A stretch of 17,923 nt of DNA from Planctomycetia bacterium (GCA_005778045.1 SXKQ01000074.1:1-17923), one strand, 5' to 3'; positions 8,509-16,405 are shown, numbered from the stretch's first letter. Notes: a model not told the origin generated them from the sequence alone. Numbers and translations are program-made.

Positions 8509-10059
8509 TCAGCGCACGATGCGGAAGATGCGAAGGTCGCGGCCCGAGAAGTCGACGCCGCGCCCGAGGAACTCCGCCACGAGCTCGTGGCGCTGGGCGA
8601 AGCGCTCGTACACCTCGCGAGCCCCGGCCCACGCCGGGTCGCGCTCGATCAATCGCTCGCTCATCAGCGTGACGATCACATAGTCGGACTGCACCTCGAG
8701 CTCCGCCGTGCGGTCGACGGGCGCGGCGATCGAGCGTGCCGGAATGAGCTCGTAGCCTTCGAGCTTCGGCGAGCGCTCCTCGCAGGCGATGCGTGCGCCC
8801 TTCGGCACGTTGTTCTCGATCCACTCGGCCGCGGCTGAGCGCGAGTCCGTCTTGGTCTTGCCGGAGAGCTTCACCTCAGTCGCCGCAAACGCGCGGAAGC
8901 CGAGCGCAAGCATCAGCACCGCCGCAGCGCTCGTCGCCAGCGGCTTGCGCGTCCGCTCGCGATCGAGCGCGTCGACCGCGCGCTGCACGAACGCTCCGCT
9001 CAGCATCGCGAGCGGCGGGATCGCGGGCAGCAGGTGCCGCAGGAAGTACACCTTGTAGTAGCCCAGGAACGCCAGGTTCGCGGCCGCGGCTCCGAGCACG
9101 ATCGCCGGTCGTCTCCAGTCGCGCGCCCCCGAGAGCAAGGCGCCCGCGAGCGCCGCGAGCGATAACTCGAAGGGCCAGCCCGCACGCCAGATGCGATCGA
9201 GGTAGTTGAACCAGCTGCCGCCGGACGAGCTCGTGTGCAGCGGCCAGTGCTGGTCTTGGTACACGCTGTTCAGGAAGCGCACCGACTCGAGGAAGCGCTC
9301 GGAGTCGATGAAGGCATAGGGCGTCGTGAGCGCGAAGGCGATCGGCACCAGCGCGCCGGAGACAAGGAACCACGGATGGCACCAGCCCGTGCGATCGCGC
9401 GGCGCGAACACGTGCGCCACGAGGATCGGCAGCGCTGCCGGGTAGGAGTTGTACTTGCACCCCACCGCGAAGCCCGCGCAGATCCCCGCGAGCACGTAGT
9501 CGCGCGGCTGCCGCCCGTCGACGTAGATGCGCGCGCTGAACAGGATCGCGAGCGCGGTCCACAGGCTCGCCGGCGTGTTCACCTGCACGACGTAGCTGAT
9601 GCTCGTGAACTCAGGGCTCACGAGCAGCAGGCCCGCGGCCGCGACGCCCGCCCAACAGCCGAACAGCTTGCGCGCCGCGAGCCCCGCCACGAGCGCCGAA
9701 AGGAGGCCCGTGGCGAACACGACCAGCCGTCCGACGACAAAGTGATCTGGGCTCGCCTCCTCGGGCAGGAAGCCTGCCTCACCGCCGAAGCCGACCACGT
9801 CGAGCGCCTTGTACGTCGCGCCGATCGTGTAGGACGTCCAGCCCGGGTAGAGGAAGCGCTCCGGCCGTAGGTCGCCCTTGGCAGCACGCAGGGCCGGATC
9901 GACGACCTCCGGTTCGTCTGCGTAGCCGTCGAGCCCGTAGCTGTACCACGCTCCGCGCGCACGCGTCGCCCCGAAGGCGAGCAGGAACAGCACCACGACC
10001 CACCAGCCCACCCGACCGAGCGGGAAGCCGTCGAACTCGCGCTGCGGTTCCCGCTGCAT
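8509..10059 (-). CDS. GT39/PMT-like membrane glycosyltransferase
   Basis: The 516-residue product has about 9-10 membrane segments. After the first helix it reads GYADEPEVVDPALRAAKGD (D48, E49), then RFLYPGWTSY. The DEPEVVxPAL...GDLxPxxFxYPxx pattern is typical of bacterial GT39-like (protein O-mannosyltransferase superfamily) enzymes, where the Asp/Glu pair in the first extracytoplasmic loop is catalytic. LRHLLPAIPPLAMLSG near residue 355 is the usual late membrane segment, and a soluble C-terminal domain follows from about residue 400. The ATG at 10059 is chosen because the longer reading back to 10152 would overlap the end of the ygiQ-like gene and adds a non-hydrophobic, low-complexity stretch. 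It lies 52 bases downstream of ygiQ on the same strand and may be co-transcribed. Sugar donor and acceptor are unknown. Confidence 0.8.
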   Translation of the reverse strand: MQREPQREFDGFPLGRVGWWVVVLFLLAFGATRARGAWYSYGLDGYADEPEVVDPALRAAKGDLRPERFLYPGWTSYTIGATYKALDVVGFGGEAGFLPEEASPDHFVVGRLVVFATGLLSALVAGLAARKLFGCWAGVAAAGLLLVSPEFTSISYVVQVNTPASLWTALAILFSARIYVDGRQPRDYVLAGICAGFAVGCKYNSYPAALPILVAHVFAPRDRTGWCHPWFLVSGALVPIAFALTTPYAFIDSERFLESVRFLNSVYQDQHWPLHTSSSGGSWFNYLDRIWRAGWPFELSLAALAGALLSGARDWRRPAIVLGAAAANLAFLGYYKVYFLRHLLPAIPPLAMLSGAFVQRAVDALDRERTRKPLATSAAAVLMLALGFRAFAATEVKLSGKTKTDSRSAAAEWIENNVPKGARIACEERSPKLEGYELIPARSIAAPVDRTAELEVQSDYVIVTLMSERLIERDPAWAGAREVYERFAQRHELVAEFLGRGVDFSGRDLRIFRIVR

Positions 10060-10111
10060 CAGGTGCGATGCTAGCAGCGGCGCGCGACTCCCGCGAAGGT
10101 CGACATGGGTC

Positions 10112-12019
10112 CTAGCCGCAGGTGTCGAGGTCGTCCATCGGCTCGTCGTCACCCTCGGACGCGCTCTTGCGCACCGGCGTGCGCCGCGGTGGGCCCCCGC
10201 GCTTGAGCGCGCGGAAGAACGGATCGACGAGGTCCTCGCGACCCGCCTCGCTCAACGCCTCGAGCACGAGCTTACGGTTCTCCGGCACCTTCCAGCGCAC
10301 GAGCGCCTTCTGCAGGCGCCGCTCGCGTCCCCCCTTGGGAACGTACAGCGCCGCACCCGTGATCGGGTCCTTGCCGGTCGTGTACTGCACGCAGGCGCGC
10401 GTCATCGGCAGCGGAATGAACTCCTGCACCTGCTCGGGGCTGTAGTTGCGCTCGAGCAGGCGCTCGAAGAGCACCACCGCGTCCTTCATGGTCGTGCCGG
10501 GGTGCCCGACGATGAAGTAGTTGACGAGATGCTGGTCCTTGCCCATCTCCTCGCAGGTCGACTTGTAGTCTTCCTCGTAGCGCTCGTAGACCTCGAACGA
10601 AGGCTTGTTCATCAGCTTGAGCACATCCGGCGAGGCGTGCTCAGGCGCGAGCTTCATGCGGCCCGAGGTGTGCCGCTCGACGAGCTGGCGGTGCAGCGGC
10701 AGCAGCTCGCCTTCGGTCTGCGACTTCGTGCTGCGGAGCATGTCGTAGCGGATGCCCGAGCTCACGAAGGTGTGCTTGACGCCCTTGGTGCGCGAGACGA
10801 GCGAGAGCAGGCGGCGATAGCCTTCGCTCGCGGTGTCGACGCGCAGCGCGGGGCACACGTCCGGCGAGAGGCAGTCGCGGTCGAGGCAGCCCTTGCCGGC
10901 CTCGAGCAGCTTGCAGCCCATGCCCCACATGTTCGCGGTCGGACCACCTACGTCGGTGATCGTGCCGCGGAAGTCGTGCATGCCGGAGAGCGACGCGGCC
11001 TCGCGCAGCACGCTCTCGGCGGAGCGCGACTGGATCGTGCGCCCTTGGTGGAACGTGATCGAGCAGAAGGTGCAGTCCGCGAGGCAGCCACGGTGCGTGT
11101 TGATCGACCAGCGCACGGGCTCGAGCGCGGGAACGCCACCGGCCGCGGTGTGATCGGGGTGCCACTCGCGCGTATAGGGCAGGTCGTAGTACTCGTCGAC
11201 CTCCTGCTGCGTCGAGGGCACGAGCGGCGGGTGCTGCAGCACGACGCGCGCGCCGTGGCGCTGCGCGAGAACCTTGCCATCGGGCCGGTTCTCCTCGCGC
11301 ACCGCGTTGAAGAGCGCGATCTGCAGGTCGACGTCCGCGAGCATGTCCTCGAACGCCGGTACGACGCGCGCGGCGGCGGGCACTTCCTCGGGCTTCACGA
11401 GCTCGCACGTGTTCGCCATGCCGCGCAGCGACGCGCCGCGCGCGATGCGCTCCGAAACCTCGACCGCCGTGCGCTCGCCCATGCCCCACACGAGCAGGTC
11501 CGCCTTCGCGTCGACCAGAATCGAGCGGCGCAGCTTGTCCTCCCAGTAGTCGTAGTACGCCAGCCGCCGCGGACCGGCCTCCAAGCCGCCCACCACCACG
11601 GGCACGCCCGGGAAGTGGTGCCGCACCTGCGCCGTGTAGGCGATCGTGGCGCGGTTGGGGCGCCCGGGCTTGCCGCCGGGGCGGTACACGTCCTGATGGC
11701 GGATCTTCTTCGACGCCGTGTAGTTCGTGACCAGCGAGTCGATGGTCCCGGCGCTCACGCCGACCCACAGGCGCGGCTTCGGCAGCCGCTTCCAGCCCGA
11801 GCCGTCGGGCTCGAGCTCGGGCACGTCGAGGATGCCCACGCGGTAGCCGCGTTTCTCGAGCAGGCGACCGATCGCCGGCACTCCAAACGAGGGATGGTCG
11901 ACATAGGCATCTCCGGTGACGAGCAGGACGTCGAGCTCGTCCCAGCCGCGCTCCCGCATCTGCTCGACCGTACGGGGCAGGAACTTGGCGCGCGGGGCGC
12001 TGGCACGTGCTTGCTTCAT
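10112..12019 (-). CDS. YgiQ family radical SAM protein
   Basis: This 635-residue protein matches the YgiQ (UPF0313) family. An N-terminal domain of about 300 residues carries FLPRTVEQMRERGWDELDVL, then VTGDAYVDHPSFG, SAGTIDSLVTNYT, RPNRATIAYT and GGLEAGPRRLAYYDYW, all hallmarks of the family. The radical SAM cluster motif is RGCLADCTFC with C312, C316 and C319 ligating a [4Fe-4S] cluster. A second Cys-rich patch (GKGCLDRDCLSPDVCP) follows. The C-terminal part includes SGRMKLAPEHASPDVLKLM and YFIVGHPG. The family reaction is not established. The ATG at 12019 is directly before the conserved KFLPRTVEQM stretch; a further 87 codons upstream are open but run through the divergent gene. The next gene on the strand is a membrane glycosyltransferase, with no clear functional link. 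Confidence 0.92.
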   Translation of the reverse strand: MKQARASAPRAKFLPRTVEQMRERGWDELDVLLVTGDAYVDHPSFGVPAIGRLLEKRGYRVGILDVPELEPDGSGWKRLPKPRLWVGVSAGTIDSLVTNYTASKKIRHQDVYRPGGKPGRPNRATIAYTAQVRHHFPGVPVVVGGLEAGPRRLAYYDYWEDKLRRSILVDAKADLLVWGMGERTAVEVSERIARGASLRGMANTCELVKPEEVPAAARVVPAFEDMLADVDLQIALFNAVREENRPDGKVLAQRHGARVVLQHPPLVPSTQQEVDEYYDLPYTREWHPDHTAAGGVPALEPVRWSINTHRGCLADCTFCSITFHQGRTIQSRSAESVLREAASLSGMHDFRGTITDVGGPTANMWGMGCKLLEAGKGCLDRDCLSPDVCPALRVDTASEGYRRLLSLVSRTKGVKHTFVSSGIRYDMLRSTKSQTEGELLPLHRQLVERHTSGRMKLAPEHASPDVLKLMNKPSFEVYERYEEDYKSTCEEMGKDQHLVNYFIVGHPGTTMKDAVVLFERLLERNYSPEQVQEFIPLPMTRACVQYTTGKDPITGAALYVPKGGRERRLQKALVRWKVPENRKLVLEALSEAGREDLVDPFFRALKRGGPPRRTPVRKSASEGDDEPMDDLDTCG

Positions 12020-12089
12020 GGAGGGACCAGGGGCCGTGGCGAACCGCCGACGCGGACCGTGGACGCAAAAGTGTAACAACGGGGTCGCC
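12020..12089. promoter_or_regulatory. Divergent intergenic region between ygiQ and the FAS1-SUMF1 gene
   Basis: Seventy bases separate the chosen divergent starts. A lower-GC patch at about 12064-12080 (GCAAAAGTGTAACAACG) stands out. On the minus strand it contains TACACT, a possible -10 for ygiQ. Nothing matches a full promoter consensus. Confidence 0.3.
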
Positions 12090-14573
12090 GTGTGCATCCG
12101 GTGGCAGGGAGCGCCGCAAAGAGCCTTCGCGTGGTCGCCCTGCGTCGCGGCCGCGGTCATCCCGCCCGCCCCCAGCCGAGAGCTTCCCCTGCGGGCCCTC
12201 GCAGCCGTCGGGGTCGCCTGTGCACTGGCCCTGTCCGTTCCTGCCTTCCCCGCGTCGTCGTTCCCTGCGTCCTCCAACACGCTCCCCGCAGTACTGCAGC
12301 AGCAGAGCGGCGCTCAGCTCGACGTCGTCGAGGCCGCACAGGCGTCGCGCTTCAGCACGCTGGTCGCCGCGCTCCGCGCCGCGGGCACGCTCGAGTCGCT
12401 GTTGCTGACCGAGAAAAAGGAGCGCCTCGTCGAGATCCTCACGCACCACGTCGTGCCCGGACGCCTCGTCTCCTACGAGGTCGCCAACATCGAGGACGCC
12501 CAGCTGGCGCGCACGTTACGCGGCGATCGCATCGCCCTCCAGGCCAACGGGCGCGAGTTTCGCTACGGCGAGGCACAGATCGAGCACGTCGACCGACTGT
12601 GCACGAGCGGCGTGATCCACGCAATTGATCGCGCCGTGCTGCCCAAGCCGCAGGTCACCGAAGACTCGCTGTGCCTCGGCATGAGAGAAGCCGCGTCCGC
12701 CAGCCTGCTCGAGGCACTGCGCGCGGTACCCGACGGATGCTGCTCGAGCTTCCTCGCGGCCGTCGAGGCGAGCGGCGCGGATCAGGACCGGGCGCAGGTC
12801 GAGCCGGGCCGCAGCTGGACCGTGTTCGTGCCGACCAACGACGCGTTCGCGCGCCTGTCCGATGCGGAGCGCAGTGCGCTCTTCGATCCGGCGCATCGCC
12901 GCATGCTGCGCGAGCTGTTCGACTGGCACACGCTCCCCACGCTGCAGGCGTGGCGCTTCGACTTCAACGACCGCCAGCGCGGACCGACGATGATCTCCAA
13001 GAACGACAGCCGCTTCGTGCTCGACGTGCTCGCCAACGGCATGGTGTTCGTCCGTCGCCTCCGCAGGACGCGCGCTCCGGAGGAGAGCTTCAAAGCGCGC
13101 AGCGTGGCGGGCGACATCCAGCTCGGCGACTCGATCGTGCACGTGGTCGATCGCGTGCTCGTTCCCCCGCAGCTGGAGAATACGCGCATCGCCTCGCAGA
13201 CGTGGCTCGATGAGGATGTCAACGGCGTCGCGCGCGGCGCCGATGCGCAGTTCAGTGCGACCTACTTCGTGCGAGAGCTCCTCAAGCGCGCGCAGCGCCT
13301 CGGCGACGAGGCCGCGATGGAGCTCTACCAGATGGGCCTGCGCATGCTCGAAGAAGTCGTGCCGGTGTACTGGGGCGGCATGTTGCTGATGAGCCAGCGC
13401 GACGACCGCGACGGACTACGCGAGCGGCTGCGCGCGCGCAACGACGAGCTCGACCGCGTGTGGCATGCGAGCTTCCTGAGGTCGAGCCCGGCGACCGGAA
13501 CGCTCTCCGGTCCGCTGACCGGCGTCCTGCCCGCGCGCTCGGCACCGCTGCCGAGCGCGACCACCCAGTCCAAGGTCGGCACGGCAAGTCCCGTATCCAG
13601 CTCGGCTCCGGTTGTCGCCGCGGCCGCGAGCACGACTCCGTACGTCCCCGCGGAGCTCGCGTGGTGCGAGGTGCTCGCTCGCGAGGTGGACCCGAACGTC
13701 GTGCGCGACGCGACCCTGCGCGAAGCACTCGCGAAGACGGGCCTGCCGTGGCGCATGAAGGACAAGGCCAGCGGCGTCGAGATGCTGCTCGTGCCGCCGG
13801 GGCAGTTCAGGATGGGCAAGAGCCCGGGCGACGACGAGGCCCGCTCGAACGAGGTCCCTGCCCACCACGTGGCGCTGTCGCGCTCCTACGACCTCAGCCG
13901 TTGCGAAGTGACGCAAGCTCAGTGCAACGCGGTCATGGGCGCGGCGAGCGAACCTGCGAGCGCTCGAGGCTCCTCGGGCAGCCGCGCGCCCGTGCGCGTC
14001 GAAGCCGTCGACCAGCAAGGCAACCCGGTGCGGTTCGAGGTCGAGAGCGAGTTCGACGCGAGCACGGGCGTCGTGGTCGTGACGAACACCGCCGTCGACG
14101 ACAGGCCCGCGCGCCGAGCGGGCGACGGTCGGCTCGACCTCCCCAGCATGTCCAGCTGGCGCCTCGCGAGCGAGTTCTGCCGCCGCACCGGCCTGCGCAT
14201 CCCGACCGAAGCCGAGTGGGAATACGCTTGCCGTGCCGGGGTGCAGGCGGGTCGCTGCGGAGCGCTCGACGAGATCGCGTGGCATCTCGGCAATGCCTTC
14301 GGCGAGCCTCAGCCGGTCGGCCAGAAGGCCCGGAACGCGCTCGGCCTCCACGACATGCTCGGCAACACCTGGGAGTGGGTCAGCGACTGGTACAGCGACT
14401 ACACGCGTGCCGCCAAGCTCGATCCCACGGGCCCCGACTCCGTCATGCGGCGCGTCATTCGCGGCAGCTACTTCAACTGCGAGGAGGGCTTCTGCCGCAG
14501 CTCCCGCCGCTACTCGGTCCCCGACGAGGACTTCGTCTCGAACATCGGCCTGCGCGTCGCCGGCACGCCCTGA
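12090..14573 (+). CDS. Exported two-FAS1 plus C-terminal SUMF1 (FGE-sulfatase-type) domain protein
   Basis: The predicted 827-residue protein begins with a hydrophobic signal or anchor (about residues 35-55, PLRALAAVGVACALALSVPA). FAS1-like region 1 spans 78-189 and FAS1 region 2 about 205-360 (WTVFVPTNDAFARLS, ending DSIVHVVDRVLVPP). A helical linker and a Ser/Ala/Pro-rich stretch follow, then a SUMF1 domain from about 560 to the end: MLLVPPGQFRMG, RIPTEAEWEYACRAG, GLHDMLGNTWEWVSDWY (WEW at 761-763), RGSYFNC, NIGLRVAG. FAS1 domains mediate adhesion; SUMF1 domains include formylglycine-generating enzymes and many non-catalytic C-type-lectin-like versions. Region 1 lacks the GPFTVFAPTDxAF core, and the SUMF1 domain carries a roughly 66-residue insertion (13941-14138). 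The start is uncertain: GTG 12090 is used; ATG 12018 overlaps the opposing ygiQ start codon. A hairpin terminator follows. Confidence 0.8.
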   Translation: MCIRWQGAPQRAFAWSPCVAAAVIPPAPSRELPLRALAAVGVACALALSVPAFPASSFPASSNTLPAVLQQQSGAQLDVVEAAQASRFSTLVAALRAAGTLESLLLTEKKERLVEILTHHVVPGRLVSYEVANIEDAQLARTLRGDRIALQANGREFRYGEAQIEHVDRLCTSGVIHAIDRAVLPKPQVTEDSLCLGMREAASASLLEALRAVPDGCCSSFLAAVEASGADQDRAQVEPGRSWTVFVPTNDAFARLSDAERSALFDPAHRRMLRELFDWHTLPTLQAWRFDFNDRQRGPTMISKNDSRFVLDVLANGMVFVRRLRRTRAPEESFKARSVAGDIQLGDSIVHVVDRVLVPPQLENTRIASQTWLDEDVNGVARGADAQFSATYFVRELLKRAQRLGDEAAMELYQMGLRMLEEVVPVYWGGMLLMSQRDDRDGLRERLRARNDELDRVWHASFLRSSPATGTLSGPLTGVLPARSAPLPSATTQSKVGTASPVSSSAPVVAAAASTTPYVPAELAWCEVLAREVDPNVVRDATLREALAKTGLPWRMKDKASGVEMLLVPPGQFRMGKSPGDDEARSNEVPAHHVALSRSYDLSRCEVTQAQCNAVMGAASEPASARGSSGSRAPVRVEAVDQQGNPVRFEVESEFDASTGVVVVTNTAVDDRPARRAGDGRLDLPSMSSWRLASEFCRRTGLRIPTEAEWEYACRAGVQAGRCGALDEIAWHLGNAFGEPQPVGQKARNALGLHDMLGNTWEWVSDWYSDYTRAAKLDPTGPDSVMRRVIRGSYFNCEEGFCRSSRRYSVPDEDFVSNIGLRVAGTP

Positions 14574-14612
14574 TCGACTCGAGCGCGGCTCGCTTGGGCC
14601 GCGAACGAACGC

Positions 14613-14647
14613 GCGGCGCCCGCCTCCCGAGGGAACGCGGGCGCCGC
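14613..14647 (+). terminator. GC-rich hairpin between convergent genes
   Basis: GCGGCGCCCGC (14613-14623) and GCGGGCGCCGC (14637-14647) form a perfect 11-bp stem around a 13-base loop that can pair a little further (TCCC with GGGA). It starts 40 bases after the FAS1-SUMF1 stop and is followed by a pyrimidine-rich TTCCATCCCATCTCC. It probably ends plus-strand transcription and may also serve the converging gene that ends at 14702. Confidence 0.6.
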
Positions 14648-14701
14648 TTCCATCCCATCTCCGAGGAGGGAAGCGCCTCGAGATCTCTCGCGGCGCTGGA
14701 C

Positions 14702-16309
14702 TCAGGGGTCGAAGGTGATCGACAGGCCGTTGCTGAAGTTGGAGCTGGAGCCGCAGGGGCCGCTGGGATCGCGATACCAAATTTGGAAGTTGTACGTGGT
14801 CGCGACCACGAAGCCGTGATCCTGCACGAGCCCCGGACCCCAGTGTGCGTTGCCCAGCGCATCGACCTGAGCCAGACCGAGGCGTCGGATGCTGCCGGAC
14901 ACGCAGCGCAGCCCGTCGTAGAAGCGCTGGCCATTGCCGTTGCCGACCTGCTGCATGCCGCAGAAGGCCACAGCCGCGGTATTGGGAGGCAACTGCAAGG
15001 CGTGCAGCTCAAGATCATCGTTGCCGACTCCGCTCGAGCCCTCGCCTTCGAGGATCGCGCCGACGCCCGTCGAATTCACGCAGCCCGCACCTGGCGCTCC
15101 GCCGTTGTTGCAAGGGCATCCGACGATCGAAGCGGCCGTGCAGAACGCGTCACCGACCTCCGCATGCTCGTGGAAGTCAACGGCCACCGACACGGGCGAG
15201 TCGATGTCGACATCGGCGACCGTGACGTCGTAGGCGACCAGCGACTCGCCGCTGCCGATCGACCCGTCGAGGTTCAAGTCGGCGCCAAACTCGATCTTGC
15301 CGGCTGCTCCGAGCACGCCGAGGAAGATTCCGCCCTCGTCGGTCACGCCGATGTCGCGCCAGTCGGCGCCGCTGCCGAGCTGCCACAAGGAGTGCATCTC
15401 GAGCGGGTCGATCGAGCCGCTCGCATCCGCGTCGTGGCCGCGCCAGATGCGTCCGTTGCCGCGGTCGAGCAGGTACCAGTTCTCGCCGTCGTCCTGGTCG
15501 AGCGCGACCCAGTCCTCGCCGCCAGACACGGGCGGCAGGAAGAACGCCGTGACCTCGCCAACGGCGTCGATGGATCCGCTCGCGTCGAGATCTCCGAGTC
15601 GATAGATGCCACGGCCCGCTGGAGTCGCTGCGCCCGTGTCGAGCACGTACACCGCGCCGTCCACTCCCTCGCGCACTCCGACGAGGTTACGGTCGCTCGG
15701 CGCGGCCTCGACGAACTCGGCGAACACACTCGCCTCGTTCAAGTCGTTGGCATCGAGGTCCAGCGTGCGATCTTCGAGCCGCAGAACGCGCTCCAGTTCC
15801 CCGGCGAGGGTGCTCGAGGAAGCGAGCCACACGGCCCCGAGTGGGGCGCGATTCGAGATGCCCGCGGTGTTGGCCAGCAGGAGTCCGGCGGCATTGCCGC
15901 TCGCCGAGCCATCGAAGTAGACCCAGTGCTCCCCGAGCTCGTTCGCCGTGCCATCCTCGTCCGCGTCGTTCAGGGCGAGCACGATTCGGCGCGCGGAATC
16001 GGCCACGAATACGGTGTCATCGGGAGAAACCGCGATGTGAAGTGGTTCCACCAGTTCCACCAGCGCCACCAGCGGCGCGGCCACGACGTCGGCATACAGC
16101 ACCAGCGTCTCTCCGGACTGATTGTAGTTGCCGCCGAGGTCGGCATCCGAGCAGCGGAAGATCGAGTCGAGCACGGGATCCGCGCTGTAGCTGATCTCGA
16201 TGCCAGACAGACCTTCGGGCTTCGCGGACTGGGCGAGTGAAGATCCCGCCAGCAGTGCAGCACCGAGGGCGATACGGGACGAATAAACCAAGGAACGGGA
16301 GCCTTGCAT
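14702..16309 (-). CDS. Secreted EF-hand-loop repeat protein with lineage-typical C-terminal module
   Basis: The 535-residue precursor starts with a signal peptide (MQGSRSLVYSSRIALGAALL, likely cut near SLAQ). Residues about 40-385 look like a beta-propeller-type repeat protein (HIAVSPDDTVFVADSARR, VREGVDGAVYVLDTG, IGVTDEGGIFLGVLG). It is interspersed with four calcium-loop-like motifs: DADEDGTANELGE (about 114), DLDASGSIDAVGE (about 240), DADASGSIDPLE (about 293) and DLNLDGSIGSGE (about 344). Residues 388-535 form a Cys-containing module (GCPCNNGG, GAGCVNSTG, LRCVSGSIRRLG, HWGPGL, IWYRDPSGPCG, ending SNGLSITFDP). I associate this module with the C-termini of many planctomycete secreted proteins; its role, perhaps surface attachment or sorting, is not established. 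The start is fixed by a GGAGGT ribosome site four bases before ATG 16309. It probably acts outside the cytoplasm. Confidence 0.82.
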   Translation of the reverse strand: MQGSRSLVYSSRIALGAALLAGSSLAQSAKPEGLSGIEISYSADPVLDSIFRCSDADLGGNYNQSGETLVLYADVVAAPLVALVELVEPLHIAVSPDDTVFVADSARRIVLALNDADEDGTANELGEHWVYFDGSASGNAAGLLLANTAGISNRAPLGAVWLASSSTLAGELERVLRLEDRTLDLDANDLNEASVFAEFVEAAPSDRNLVGVREGVDGAVYVLDTGAATPAGRGIYRLGDLDASGSIDAVGEVTAFFLPPVSGGEDWVALDQDDGENWYLLDRGNGRIWRGHDADASGSIDPLEMHSLWQLGSGADWRDIGVTDEGGIFLGVLGAAGKIEFGADLNLDGSIGSGESLVAYDVTVADVDIDSPVSVAVDFHEHAEVGDAFCTAASIVGCPCNNGGAPGAGCVNSTGVGAILEGEGSSGVGNDDLELHALQLPPNTAAVAFCGMQQVGNGNGQRFYDGLRCVSGSIRRLGLAQVDALGNAHWGPGLVQDHGFVVATTYNFQIWYRDPSGPCGSSSNFSNGLSITFDP

Positions 16310-16313
16310 GGGC

Positions 16314-16319
16314 ACCTCC
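16314..16319 (-). promoter_or_regulatory. Strong Shine-Dalgarno for the secreted EF-hand-loop protein
   Basis: The minus strand reads GGAGGTGCCCATG, a full GGAGGT four bases before the ATG at 16309. This is the best ribosome binding site in the window and excludes the longer in-frame reading that begins at 16492. Confidence 0.75.
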
Positions 16320-16377
16320 GATGAAGCGTTGCCGAAGCGCCGCGCAGGAGGGAAGAGCACTCCTCGCGACCGTTGGG

Positions 16378-16405
16378 TGATCGCTGCTCCAGCTTCGAAA
16401 GTTCC
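16378..16405 (-). promoter_or_regulatory. Candidate ECF-type promoter upstream of the secreted protein
   Basis: On the minus strand GGAACTT (16405-16399) matches the -35 of many ECF sigma promoters. After 15 bases comes CGATCA (16383-16378), a poor match to a -10. It lies about 70 bases before ATG 16309 and just after the sigma gene's terminator. Given the adjacent ECF sigma gene it is worth noting, but the -10 is weak. Confidence 0.25.

Noticed and set aside
8123..8824. Minus-strand open frame spanning the convergent gap between the EF-P paralogue and the third glycosyltransferase
   Set aside because: Covers both genes out of frame or antisense, with no motif; the 82-base gap itself holds no gene and no clear terminator that I could see.
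12018..12089. Longer N-terminus of the FAS1-SUMF1 protein from ATG 12018
   Set aside because: Its start codon would overlap the opposing ygiQ start codon base for base, and the added residues are not signal-like; GTG 12090 seems better, though not proven.
10641..12449. Minus-strand open frame of 602 codons beside ygiQ
   Set aside because: Out-of-frame shadow; the YgiQ family match in the other frame is decisive.
13460..16240. Long plus-strand open frame (926 codons) crossing the FAS1-SUMF1 3' end and the secreted-protein gene
   Set aside because: It is out of frame with one well-supported gene and antisense to another, has Arg/Ala-rich composition with no domain, and owes its length to high GC.
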